Positions 46,412 through 54,482 of a stretch of 64,000 nt of DNA are shown piece after piece. Under the pieces are notes generated by a model, which was not told the DNA's origin, did no database searches, and saw nothing but the letters and a program-made list of their open reading frames with translations. Source of the stretch: Kitasatospora sp. NBC_00458 (GTDB lineage Bacteria > Actinomycetota > Actinomycetes > Streptomycetales > Streptomycetaceae); assembly GCF_036013975.1 (NCBI RefSeq), contig NZ_CP107904.1, positions 7,907,001 through 7,971,000 on the forward strand, given 5' to 3'. Position 1 is the first letter of the stretch, and each line of letters begins with the position of its first letter. The translations under genes and the position numbers were made by a program.

Positions 46412-47614
46412 ATGCTCAAGGCACGATTGACCGGCTTGACCGTGATGGCCACGATCGCACTGTCCCTGCTCGCCGTTCCGCCGGCTCATGCGGCCGGCCG
46501 GCCCGACTTCCAACTCCCCGTCCCCTGCGGGGAGACGTGGACCGCCAGCACCTACGCCGGCCACAACCCGAACGGCTCGGTCGACCTCAACCACTACCCG
46601 GGCGACGACTACGGCCGCCCCGTCACCGCCAGCGCCGCGGGCACCGTGGAGGTCGCCGAAGCAGGCAGCTCATGGGCCGGAACACACGTCCGGATCAACC
46701 ACGGTGGCGGCTGGACCACGCACTACGCACACCTCTCCGCCCTCGACGTCTCGGTGGGCGTGCACGTGAACGCGGGCCAGGTCGTCGGCCGTCTCGGCAA
46801 CACCGGCAACTCGACCGGCCCGCACCTCCACTTCGAGGAGACACTGAACGGAGTCGGCCAGCAGGCCACCTTCGACGGAGTCGGCTTCAACGGCTCCACA
46901 AGGGATTTCACCAGCCGCAACTGCGCCGTGTCGGGGAAGCCGACGGGTGTGGGTGTGTACCGGCCGGGTGATTCGTTCTTCGCGGTGTCGGACCGGGTGG
47001 GGAACACGGTGGGTTCGTCGGTGTTCGGGGCGGCGGGTGATGTGCCGTTGGTGGGTGACTGGAACGGGGACGGTCAGGACACGTTCGGTGTCTATCGTCC
47101 GGGTTCGGCGTATTTCTACCTGTCGAACGACAATGGTTCGGTGGCGGTTGCGGGGGGTTTGGGGAATCCGGGTGATGTGCCGTTGGTGGGTGACTGGAAC
47201 GGTGACGGTCGGGACACGATCGCGGTGTACCAGCCGGCGACGCAGGATTTCGCGTGGACCGATGACAATCTGAATGTGGTGGGGACTCAGCGGATGGGTG
47301 TGGCCGGTGATGTGCCGTTGGTGGGTGACTGGAACGGTGATGGTCGGGACACGATCGGGGTCTACCGTCCGAGTGAGGCGAGTTTCTATCTGACGGACGC
47401 GGTGTCGGGTGCGCACGTGGATCACTATGTGGCGTTCGGCAACCACGACGAGCAGCCGATCGTGGGGGACTGGGACGGTGACGGCTCCGACGAGGTGGGT
47501 GTCTACCGTTCGGCGACGGCTGAGTTCTTCGGTGCGGCGCACGATTCGAGTGCGGTGGCGTACGGGGTGAGGTTCGGCAACCCCGGCGACACCCCCATCA
47601 CCGGCACCTGGTAG
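46412..47614 (+). CDS. Secreted M23 peptidase with C-terminal FG-GAP-like repeats
   Basis: A 400-residue protein. A Sec signal peptide spans residues 1-28 (ending PPAHA-AG). The M23 (lysostaphin-type) domain covers ~40-165: HNPNGSVDLNHYPGDDYGRP holds the first zinc ligands, HYAHLS the helper His and GPHLHFEE the HxH (138-140). Residues ~172-400 are four ~48-residue repeats with the core GDVPLVGDWNGDGRDTIGVYR, resembling FG-GAP/VCBS beta-propeller blades that bind calcium. The protein should cut peptidoglycan cross-bridges outside the cell. The repeat part is encoded by a DNA cassette shared with the next gene. ATG 46412 follows GAGGGGGG. Confidence 0.9.
   Translation: MLKARLTGLTVMATIALSLLAVPPAHAAGRPDFQLPVPCGETWTASTYAGHNPNGSVDLNHYPGDDYGRPVTASAAGTVEVAEAGSSWAGTHVRINHGGGWTTHYAHLSALDVSVGVHVNAGQVVGRLGNTGNSTGPHLHFEETLNGVGQQATFDGVGFNGSTRDFTSRNCAVSGKPTGVGVYRPGDSFFAVSDRVGNTVGSSVFGAAGDVPLVGDWNGDGQDTFGVYRPGSAYFYLSNDNGSVAVAGGLGNPGDVPLVGDWNGDGRDTIAVYQPATQDFAWTDDNLNVVGTQRMGVAGDVPLVGDWNGDGRDTIGVYRPSEASFYLTDAVSGAHVDHYVAFGNHDEQPIVGDWDGDGSDEVGVYRSATAEFFGAAHDSSAVAYGVRFGNPGDTPITGTW
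46925..47612 (+). repeat. 688-bp repeat cassette, copy 1
   Basis: The sequence is the same as 49065-49752 except at three positions, with no indels (constant offset 2140). It encodes the FG-GAP-like repeats of the M23 protein. Within it many codons end in T or G (GGT, GTG, TTG, TAT, GAT), whereas the flanking gene uses mostly C. Confidence 0.95.
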
Positions 47615-47870
47615 CCGGGAGCCGCACACGACCCACCGCTCCACCCGCGGTTGTAGGCGACTTCGCAGAGGCGCCTGCCCGCCGTTCGACCCCGCCGCCG
47701 GGTTCACCCCGGCTGCGGGCTCCACGCCCCGTACGCATCGGGGCACCCGCCCGGCCTGACGCCGAGGCATTCGGCGCCGCCGCCCGCCCGCACGCAACCG
47801 GAGGCGGGCGGCAGACGCTCCACTCGCGGTCCGTCCGGACCGAACACGACCCTCAAGGAGTTCCACAGCG

Positions 47871-49754
47871 ATGTCATCGACCTTCCGATCGGCACGACGG
47901 AGCCTGCTCCCCGTCGTCGCCGCGGTCGGCGCACTGCTCGGCGGTGCCCTCGGCACCGCCGCCCACGCGGCGCCTTCCGCCTCGGGCCTCAAGCCCGTGA
48001 CCTACCAGGGGCACCGGTTCGACGTGCCGGCCGACTGGCCCGTCATCGACCTGGCGGCCGACCCGACCGCCTGCGTCCACTTCGCCCGGCACGCGGTCTA
48101 CCTCGGCACCCCCGGCGAGACCCAGGACTGCCCGACCGGCCTGGTGGGCCGGACCGAGGCGCTGCTCGTCCAGCCGGACGCCGCCGGCCCCGCGGACTGG
48201 GGGACCGAACTGCGCGACGTCAGCCACGAGATCGTCAGCCGCTTCTCCGGCCTCAAGGTCACGGCCACCTACGCCGAGGACCCCGCCCTGGTGCGGTCCG
48301 TCCTCGACCGTGCGGGCCTGCCGCGCGCGGTTCCGCAGAAGCCCGCAGCGAGTGCGGCCGAAGCCCCCGCCGCGCGGACCGCGGCCCTGACGGCGAGCGG
48401 CGCGGACCTCACCAACCACACCGGCAAGGGCTTCGACGCCTGCACGGCACCGGGCAACGCGCTGATGGACGCCTGGAAGGCCAACTCGCCCTACGGCGCG
48501 GTCGGCGTCTACATCGGCGGCAGCAACCGCTATTGCGCGCAGGCCAACCTCACCGCGTCCTGGGTGCAGCGGCAGGCGGCCAACGGCTGGCGCTTCCTGC
48601 CCATCTACGTGGGCCTCCAGGCCGGTCAGATCACCTCCGCCACCAGCCAGGGCCGTGCCGCCGCCGACGACGCGGTCAACCAGGCGGCCCAACTCGGCTT
48701 CGGCCAGGGCTCGCTGCTCTACTACGACATGGAGAACTACACCTCCGGCTCGGACCGGGTCCTCTCCTTCCTGTCCGCCTGGACGACCCGGCTGCACGAG
48801 CGGGGCTACGGCTCGGCGGTCTACAGCTCCTCGTCCTCCGGCATCGCCGACGTGGTGAACAGCCGGGGAAGCGGCTACGCGCTCCCCGACGTCCTGTTCA
48901 CCGCGCGCTGGAACGGCGCGGCGAACACCGACGAGCCGGTCATACCGGCCGGCGCCTGGGCGAACCACCAGCGCGTCCACCAGTACCGAGGCAACATCAC
49001 GGAGAGCTGGGGAGGCCACTCGCTCCAGATCGACCAGGACTACCTGGACGTCCAACTCGGCGGTGCCGTGTCGGGGAAGCCGACGGGTGTGGGTGTGTAC
49101 CGGCCGGGTGATTCGTTCTTCGCGGTGTCGGACCGGGTGGGGAACACGGTGGGTTCGTCGGTGTTCGGGGCGGCGGGTGATGTGCCGTTGGTGGGTGACT
49201 GGAACGGGGACGGTCGGGACACGTTCGGTGTCTATCGTCCGGGTTCGGCGTATTTCTACCTGTCGAACGACAATGGTTCGGTGGCGGTTGCGGGGGGTTT
49301 GGGGAATCCGGGTGATGTGCCGTTGGTGGGTGACTGGAACGGGGACGGTCGGGACACGATCGCGGTGTACCAGCCGGCGACGCAGGATTTCGCGTGGACC
49401 GATGACAATCTGAATGTGGTGGGGACTCAGCGGATGGGTGTGGCCGGTGATGTGCCGTTGGTGGGTGACTGGAACGGTGATGGTCGGGACACGATCGGGG
49501 TCTACCGTCCGAGTGAGGCGAGTTTCTATCTGACGGACGCGGTGTCGGGTGCGCACGTGGATCACTATGTGGCGTTCGGCAACCATGACGAGCAGCCGAT
49601 CGTGGGGGACTGGGACGGTGACGGCTCCGACGAGGTGGGTGTCTACCGTTCGGCGACGGCTGAGTTCTTCGGTGCGGCGCACGATTCGAGTGCGGTGGCG
49701 TACGGGGTGAGGTTCGGCAACCCCGGCGACACCCCCATCACCGGCACCTGGTGA
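47871..49754 (+). CDS. Secreted DUF1906 glycoside-hydrolase-like protein with FG-GAP-like repeats
   Basis: A 627-residue protein. Residues 1-34 are a signal peptide. Residues ~40-165 form an N-terminal region of unknown fold. Residues ~185-397 match DUF1906 (Rv2525c-type, a TIM-barrel related to GH25), with GKGFDACTAPGNALMDAWKA, YGAVGVYIGGSNRYCAQ, LLYYDMENYTSGSDRVLSFL and HSLQIDQDYLDVQLGG. Residues ~398-627 are the same FG-GAP-like repeats as in the M23 protein. It probably binds or cleaves the cell wall; activity is not proven for the family. ATG 47871 follows CAAGGAG. Confidence 0.88.
   Translation: MSSTFRSARRSLLPVVAAVGALLGGALGTAAHAAPSASGLKPVTYQGHRFDVPADWPVIDLAADPTACVHFARHAVYLGTPGETQDCPTGLVGRTEALLVQPDAAGPADWGTELRDVSHEIVSRFSGLKVTATYAEDPALVRSVLDRAGLPRAVPQKPAASAAEAPAARTAALTASGADLTNHTGKGFDACTAPGNALMDAWKANSPYGAVGVYIGGSNRYCAQANLTASWVQRQAANGWRFLPIYVGLQAGQITSATSQGRAAADDAVNQAAQLGFGQGSLLYYDMENYTSGSDRVLSFLSAWTTRLHERGYGSAVYSSSSSGIADVVNSRGSGYALPDVLFTARWNGAANTDEPVIPAGAWANHQRVHQYRGNITESWGGHSLQIDQDYLDVQLGGAVSGKPTGVGVYRPGDSFFAVSDRVGNTVGSSVFGAAGDVPLVGDWNGDGRDTFGVYRPGSAYFYLSNDNGSVAVAGGLGNPGDVPLVGDWNGDGRDTIAVYQPATQDFAWTDDNLNVVGTQRMGVAGDVPLVGDWNGDGRDTIGVYRPSEASFYLTDAVSGAHVDHYVAFGNHDEQPIVGDWDGDGSDEVGVYRSATAEFFGAAHDSSAVAYGVRFGNPGDTPITGTW
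49065..49752 (+). repeat. 688-bp repeat cassette, copy 2
   Basis: Partner of 46925-47612. The differences fall at copy-1 positions 47076 (A/G), 47203 (T/G) and 47445 (C/T). Only the first changes an amino acid (Gln to Arg). Identity begins and ends abruptly, within one codon of the repeat-domain boundary at one end and at the stop codon at the other. Confidence 0.95.
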
Positions 49755-49774
49755 CCGAGCGCGCCTGACCTGGC

Positions 49775-49816
49775 GGGGCCGGGCTGAGGGGAAACGTTTC
49801 TTCTCAGCCCGGCCCC
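49775..49816. terminator. Bidirectional terminator between DUF1906 and GH25 genes
   Basis: A perfect 14-bp stem (49775-49788 with 49803-49816) contains an inner GAAAC/GTTTC pairing, between convergent genes. Confidence 0.8.
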
Positions 49817-49823
49817 CGGCGCG

Positions 49824-50750
49824 TCAGCCGTTGGCGAGCGCCTTGAGGCGGTCGTAGGCGCCGTTGAAGAGGTTCTGGTCTCCGGGGAAGGTGCCCGAGT
49901 CGGCGTACTGCCAGAAGGTCTGGTACGTCCAGCCGTTCGGGAGGGTACCGACGGCGGAGGCGTAGCGGGCGATCCAGAGGGGGTTGGTGGCGCCGAAGGA
50001 GGAGTTGTTGCCGGTGCAGGTCGCCCACCAGCCGGTCGTCGTGTAGATGGTGGGGTAGCGGCCGGTGCGGGAGCGGACGGTGTTGCTGAAGGCGCGGATC
50101 CAGCTGACCATGGCGCTCTGCGAGAGGCCGAAGCAGGTGGCGCCGTAAGGGTTGTACTCGATGTCGAGCGCGGGCGGGAGGGTCCTGCCGTCGCGCGACC
50201 AGCCGCCGCCGTGGTCGACGAACCAGTTGGCCTGGGCGGTGCCGGACGACCGGTCGGGCAGGGCGAAGTGGTAGGCGCCGCGGATCAGGCCGGCGTTGTA
50301 GGAGCCGTTGTACTGCTGGGCGAAGTACGGGTTTCGGTACGTGGTGCCCTCGGTGGCCTTCACGTAGGCGAAGCGGGCGCCGTTGCCGGCCACCGAAGCC
50401 CAGTCGACGTTGCCCTGGTAGCTGGCGACGTCGAGCCCCGGGGTCTGGGTGGCGGTCAGGGAGGCGAGGGCGGGGGTGTCGGCTCTCCCCTCGTGCGCGG
50501 CGACGGTGGAGCCGGCGAAGTCGCGCTCCGGGTGGATCGGGGGCAGGCCGCCCTGCCGTTCCGCGCCGGCCGAGCCGTCGGGGGTGGTGGCAGGAGCGGC
50601 GGTGGGGGCCGGTTCGGCCGCGTGGGCCGGCGCGGAGACTCCGGCGGTCAGGGCGGCCGCAGTGGCCAGGGCGGCGAGGACGGCGAGCCTGCGGGGTTTC
50701 GGGCTTCGGTTGGTGCCGGTGGAGCGGGCGGAGCGGGAAGTGCTGGGCAT
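49824..50750 (-). CDS. Secreted GH25 lysozyme (1,4-beta-N-acetylmuramidase)
   Basis: A 308-residue protein. A Sec signal (basic N-terminus, then LAVLAALATAAALTAGVSAP) and a ~55-residue linker precede a GH25 catalytic domain (~100-308). The domain opens with TPGLDVASYQGNVDWASVAG, holds the catalytic pair in PALDIEYNPYG, and has the family strands ARFAYVKATEGTTYRN and IRGAYHFALPD. It ends with WQYADSGTFPGDQNLFNGAY. It hydrolyses the glycan backbone of peptidoglycan. ATG 50750 follows GAGGAG. It faces the DUF1906 and M23 genes, so three wall-active proteins are clustered. Confidence 0.92.
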   Translation of the reverse strand: MPSTSRSARSTGTNRSPKPRRLAVLAALATAAALTAGVSAPAHAAEPAPTAAPATTPDGSAGAERQGGLPPIHPERDFAGSTVAAHEGRADTPALASLTATQTPGLDVASYQGNVDWASVAGNGARFAYVKATEGTTYRNPYFAQQYNGSYNAGLIRGAYHFALPDRSSGTAQANWFVDHGGGWSRDGRTLPPALDIEYNPYGATCFGLSQSAMVSWIRAFSNTVRSRTGRYPTIYTTTGWWATCTGNNSSFGATNPLWIARYASAVGTLPNGWTYQTFWQYADSGTFPGDQNLFNGAYDRLKALANG

Positions 50751-51075
50751 GAACACTCCTCTGGTCCGTGCTGACGGCGTGTGAGTGCGGTACCGGCCGG
50801 TAGGGATCCCGGCCGGGAGCAGGGTAGCCAGGTCCCCGCCACTCCCGCCAGGCCTCGGGGCGCACTCCGCGGCCCGCCCCGCCCTGCGACCGTGAAGGTC
50901 GGTGGGCGCCGCCCCCGACGCCCGACGCCCGATGCCCGGCACCCTGGGTGGGGGCGCCGGGCATCGGGTATCGGGTATTGCTGGGCGGGCGTCGGTGGTG
51001 GGGCGTCGGTGGTCGGGTGCCGGACGTTCAGGCCGCGCGCGGCTGCCGCCGGCGCCCGTTCCGCGTGCGGGACCG
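50751..51075. other. Intergenic region with a hairpin and degenerate repeats
   Basis: The gap is 325 bp. A perfect 13-bp stem (50928-50940 with 50956-50968) with a 15-nt loop probably terminates the gene ending at 51076. Around it are several degenerate copies of CGACGCCCGATGCCCGG and its complement. No ORF is supported. Confidence 0.5.
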
Positions 51076-51663
51076 TCAGCTGTGCGGGAGGACGAAGTTG
51101 TAGCCCTGGGCGCTGTGGGCGCCGCCGGACGGGCAGACGCCGTCGGTCGGGTAGCCCCAGAAGTACATGGAGAAGCATTTCTGGCAGAATCGCCAGTTCC
51201 GCTGGGCGGTGGGTGTCTCCGGAACGTCGTGCGGGAGGACGAAGTTGTAGCCCTGGGCGCTGTGGGCGCCGCCGGACGGGCAGACGCCGTCGGTCGGGTA
51301 GCCCCAGAAGTACATGGAGAAGCATTTCTGGCAGAATCGCCAGTTCCGCTGGGCGGTGGATGTCTCCGGAACGTCGTACGGCAGGATGAAGTTGTAGCCC
51401 TGGGCGCTGTGGGCGCCACCGGCGGGGCAGACGCCGTCGGTCGGGTAGCCCCAGAAGTACATCACGAAGCACTTCTGACAGAAACGCCAGTTGTTCTGCG
51501 TGCTCCGGATTTTCGCCGGTGCGGGGGCCGGTGCGGCGTTCGCCCGGGCGGTGCCCATGGCTCCGGCGAGGCCCACCGCGGTGGCGCCGAGGGCGCCGCG
51601 CAGGAAGGTCCGCCGCCCTCCCGGGTTGTTCGAGGGGATTCCGGATTCGTTCAGCTGGTCCAC
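51076..51663 (-). CDS. Tat-exported protein with three 49-residue W-x2-C-x2-C repeats
   Basis: A 195-residue protein starting at GTG (51663) with GGAGGA upstream. A Tat signal (GGRRTFLRGALGATAVGLAG) is followed by three near-identical repeats of period 49 (Cys62, Cys111, Cys160). Each has WRFCQKCF, then FWGYPTDGVCP(A/S)GGAH and SAQGYNF. Three Cys and one His per repeat suggest zinc or disulphides. Related repeats, where the motif reads WCxxCxGLFF...GVCPAGGxH, occur in bacterial and fungal proteins, but their job is unknown. The second and third copies are closest to each other. A longer frame from 51789 has no ribosome site. Confidence 0.8.
   Translation of the reverse strand: MDQLNESGIPSNNPGGRRTFLRGALGATAVGLAGAMGTARANAAPAPAPAKIRSTQNNWRFCQKCFVMYFWGYPTDGVCPAGGAHSAQGYNFILPYDVPETSTAQRNWRFCQKCFSMYFWGYPTDGVCPSGGAHSAQGYNFVLPHDVPETPTAQRNWRFCQKCFSMYFWGYPTDGVCPSGGAHSAQGYNFVLPHS
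51082..51520. repeat. Three 147-bp tandem DNA repeats within the Tat-exported repeat gene
   Basis: The unit repeats with a 147-bp period (for example GTGCGGGAGGACGAAGTT-type sequence at 51082 and 51229). Two copies are almost identical in DNA and the third (51376 onward) is diverged, showing recent in-frame duplication. Confidence 0.85.
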
Positions 51664-52071
51664 TGCTCGTCCTCCGTTCACGGTGCTGCGACGTGTGCGC
51701 CGCGCCGCCGGGGCGCAGCCCCGGAAATACTCCCGTCGGGAATGGTGGGCGTCAAGGGAAAATGGTGGACGGACGAGCGGTGCGGACAATTCCGGAAATG
51801 ATTATCGGACGGTCCGATGGGGTGGAAGTGGCGGGCGGGCAGAAAAGGTTTCCGATGGGCGCCGGAAGGGAGCGTTTCCGCGGTTTCCCGGGATGAATCC
51901 CTCCTGACCGGCCCGGTCGCATTCCCCGGGGCTCCGCCGCGTGCCGGGAACCGCACGCCGGGCTCGCGCGCCGCGCTCCGGGCGCCGCGCTCAGCGCGGC
52001 ACGCTCTGTGCGGCTCGTGCGGCTCGTGCGGAGCGCACGGCAGGCGGCATCGAGTGCGCGCCCGGTGCGGG
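51664..52071. other. Region between the repeat protein gene and aroA
   Basis: The gap is 408 bp. An AT-rich stretch at 51720-51860 probably holds the promoter of the repeat-protein gene. A small 8-bp hairpin (51984-51991 with 51993-52000) may end aroA transcription. Nothing else is supported. Confidence 0.45.
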
Positions 52072-53316
52072 TCAGACGGCGGTGGGCCACCCCTCGCGCA
52101 GCTGCGCGAACGCCTCGTGGAAGCCCGGGAAGGTCTTCCGCACGCAGCCCGGGTCGTCGAAGGTGATACCGGGAGTACGCAGGCCGGTGACGGAGAAGGA
52201 CATCACCATCCGGTGGTCGCCGTGGCTGGCGAGCTCGGTGGCGCGCGGGGTCCCCGGCCGGATCTCGATCCAGTCGTGGCCGGTGGCGACGTCGATCCCG
52301 AGCCGGCGGAGGTTCCCGGCGCAGGCCTCCAGCCGGTCGCACTCCTTGATCCGGGTGTTGGCGACGTTCTCGATCCGCACCGGCGCCGAGGCGAACGGTG
52401 CGATGGCGGCCAGCGTCGGCATGGTGTCGGAGATGTCGCGCATGTCGACGGTGAGGCCGCCGAGCCGGCCGTCCGGCGCGCCCTCGACGGTGACCCGCTC
52501 GGCGCTGACGTCGACCCGCGCGCCCATCCGGGCCAGTACGTCGACGAACCGCAGGTCGCCCTGGAGCGCGTCACGGCCCAGTCCCGGCACGGTGATCCGG
52601 TGGCCGGTGAGAGCGGCCGCGGCGAAGAAGTAGCTGGCGGTGGAGGCGTCCGGCTCGACCGGGTAGGTGGTCGCCCGGTAGCCGCCCGGTGCGACCTCGA
52701 AGACCTTGCCGGTGCGGGTCACGGTGGCGCCGAAGGCCCGCATCATGGCGATGGTGATCTCGACGTACGGCGCCGAGACGAGGTCGGTGACGGTGATCCG
52801 CAGGCCCTTGTCGGTGAGCGGCCCGAGCAGCAGCAGCGCGGTCAGGTACTGGGAGGAGAGGCTCGCGTCCAGGGTGAGCTCGCCGCCCAGGACCCCGTCG
52901 GCGGTGATCCGCAGCGGGTGGTGGCCCTCGGCCTCCTCGTGCCGGAGCTCCACGCCGAGGGTGCGCAGCGCCTCGGTGAGCGGGCCGAGCGGGCGTCGGC
53001 GCATCTGGGCGGAGGCGTCGAACCGGAAGGTGCCGCGCCCCGCGGCGGCGAGGACGGGCAGGAAGCGGGCGGTGGTCGCGCCGTCGCGGCAGTAGACCTC
53101 GGCGTCGGCGGCGGGGCCCTGCGGGCGGCCCTCGACCAGCCAGCGGTCGGCCTCGCGGGTGAGCGCGTAGCCGAGGGTGCGCAGGCCCTCGGCGAAGCCG
53201 TCGGTGTCGTCGGAGACCAGCGGGCGGAGCAGGGTGGTGGTGCCGTCGGCGGCCGCCGCGAGGAAGAGCGCGCGGGCCGTCACGGACTTGGAGCCGGGGA
53301 TCTCGACGACGGTCAT
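52072..53316 (-). CDS. aroA: EPSP synthase (3-phosphoshikimate 1-carboxyvinyltransferase), divergent type
   Basis: A 414-residue EPSP synthase. It joins PEP to shikimate 3-phosphate in the aromatic pathway. It starts almost at the active-site loop: PGSKSVTARA gives Lys10, Ser11 and Arg15. Others are QMRRRP (Arg106), RIKECDRLEA, SHGDHRM and KTFPGFHEAF, so the catalytic set is complete. The loop normally reading GNAGTAxRP is RDGATTARF here (77-85), with Ala at the place of E. coli Gly96 and Phe for Pro101. The ATG at 53316 follows GGAGG. It is likely a second, divergent copy; its companion genes are not pathway genes. Confidence 0.88.
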   Translation of the reverse strand: MTVVEIPGSKSVTARALFLAAAADGTTTLLRPLVSDDTDGFAEGLRTLGYALTREADRWLVEGRPQGPAADAEVYCRDGATTARFLPVLAAAGRGTFRFDASAQMRRRPLGPLTEALRTLGVELRHEEAEGHHPLRITADGVLGGELTLDASLSSQYLTALLLLGPLTDKGLRITVTDLVSAPYVEITIAMMRAFGATVTRTGKVFEVAPGGYRATTYPVEPDASTASYFFAAAALTGHRITVPGLGRDALQGDLRFVDVLARMGARVDVSAERVTVEGAPDGRLGGLTVDMRDISDTMPTLAAIAPFASAPVRIENVANTRIKECDRLEACAGNLRRLGIDVATGHDWIEIRPGTPRATELASHGDHRMVMSFSVTGLRTPGITFDDPGCVRKTFPGFHEAFAQLREGWPTAV

Positions 53317-53749
53317 GGGGCCTCCGGGGTGCGGGTGGTCCGACGGGTGTCACGGTCAGCTGTCAAGGTCATCCTGCCCGAGGCGCTCCGGAGGTCGGGT
53401 GGACGTCCGGGTGCTGGACGGCGTGGCGGACGGCGCGGTGGATGGTGCGGCGCACCAGGACGGCGGGCGGGCCGGGGCGTGGACCGGGGCGGGGACTTGG
53501 GCGTGGACCTGGGCGTGGACCGGGGTGGGGGTCGAGGAAGGGGCCACGGCGGATCGGGGCGGGGCGGTTCGCGGGAGGTGGCGGCGCTCCCGTGCGGCGG
53601 GTCCGGCCGAGGGTCCGGTGCCCGGGGGCTCCGCGCAGGTCGGCGCCGGGTGGGCGCGGGGCGGCGCTGTGGCACGATGCCAGGGATCGGCCCGAACGGC
53701 CGCCGCCCGTCCGGGCCACCGCCCGGACCATCGTGAGACGAGGAACCTC
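53317..53749. other. Intergenic region upstream of aroA with degenerate G-rich repeats
   Basis: The gap is 433 bp between divergent aroA and GNAT genes. From 53470 to 53545 it contains imperfect repeats of GCGTGGACCGGGG-type sequence. Promoters should lie here; no clear operator or gene is seen. Confidence 0.4.
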
Positions 53750-54319
53750 GTGCCCGAGACCACCCGAGAGGCCGCCGAGACCGCGGCCGACCGCCTCACC
53801 TTCCGCCCCGCGACCACGGCCGACGTCGCCGCCCTGGTCGAGCTGGTCGAGTCCGCCTACCGGGGCGAGGCCAGCCGGGCCGGTTGGACCACCGAAGCCG
53901 ATCTGCTGGAGGGCCAGCGCACCGACGTCGAGGGCGTCACCGCGGCCGTCACCCACCCCGACGGTGTGGTGCTGCTCGCCGAGCGGGGCGGCGAGCTGCT
54001 CGCCTGCTGCCAGCTGGAGCGCCGGGGCGAGCACGCCTACTTCGGCATGTTCTCGGTGCGTCCCGGCCGCCAGGGCGGCGGTGTCGGGCGGTCGGTGCTG
54101 GAGGAGGCCGAGCGGTTCGCGGGCGAGGAGTGGGGCGCGGCCGAGCTGGAGATGACGGTGATCGAGCAGCGGTCGGACCTGATCGCCTGGTACGAGCGCC
54201 GGGGCTTCCATCGGACCGGTGTCTACTCCCCGTTCCCGTACGGCGACGAGCGGTTCGGGATCCCGCTCCGCCCCGACCTGCGGTTCGAGAAGCTGATCAA
54301 GGCGCTTACCGTCCGGTAG
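53750..54319 (+). CDS. GNAT-family N-acetyltransferase
   Basis: A 189-residue single-domain GNAT starting at GTG with AGACGAGGA upstream. It begins LTFRPATTADVAALVELVES, has the acetyl-CoA loop VRPGRQGGGVGRSVLEEAE (about residues 104-122) and the late motif LIAWYERRGFHRTG. Members acetylate small amines, antibiotics or protein N-termini; the substrate is not determinable. It is divergent from aroA. A direct-repeat region starts just past its stop codon. Confidence 0.88.
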   Translation: MPETTREAAETAADRLTFRPATTADVAALVELVESAYRGEASRAGWTTEADLLEGQRTDVEGVTAAVTHPDGVVLLAERGGELLACCQLERRGEHAYFGMFSVRPGRQGGGVGRSVLEEAERFAGEEWGAAELEMTVIEQRSDLIAWYERRGFHRTGVYSPFPYGDERFGIPLRPDLRFEKLIKALTVR

Positions 54320-54322
54320 CGG

Positions 54323-54373
54323 TGACATATCGTCAGGACGTGCACGAATCTGACATGTCGTCAAAGTCCTGAC
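54323..54373. promoter_or_regulatory. Direct and inverted repeats upstream of the glycosyltransferase
   Basis: TGACATATCGTCA (54323-54335) and TGACATGTCGTCA (54351-54363) are 12/13 identical and 28 bp apart. GTCAGGAC (54331) and GTCCTGAC (54366) are inverted. They lie about 110-160 bp before the glycosyltransferase start. Confidence 0.5.
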
Positions 54374-54408
54374 CTGCGGCGATGCATGGACGTCATACCT
54401 CGTTCACG

Positions 54409-54424
54409 ATTGGTCTAGGCCATT
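54409..54424. promoter_or_regulatory. DasR-box-like sequence upstream of the glycosyltransferase
   Basis: ATTGGTCTAGGCCATT matches 13 of 16 positions of the dre consensus (ACTGGTCTAGACCAGT) that DasR, the GlcNAc-responsive GntR regulator of Streptomyces, binds. It is 59 bp before the start codon. Confidence 0.5.
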
Positions 54425-54482
54425 GTGAGAGGCTGGCGACGCACGGTCACGTTCCGTCCCAGCCCAGGGGGGCCATTTCCGC

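Noticed and set aside
51082..51520. CRISPR-like array
   Set aside because: The repeats are 147 bp, encode protein in frame and lack unique spacers.
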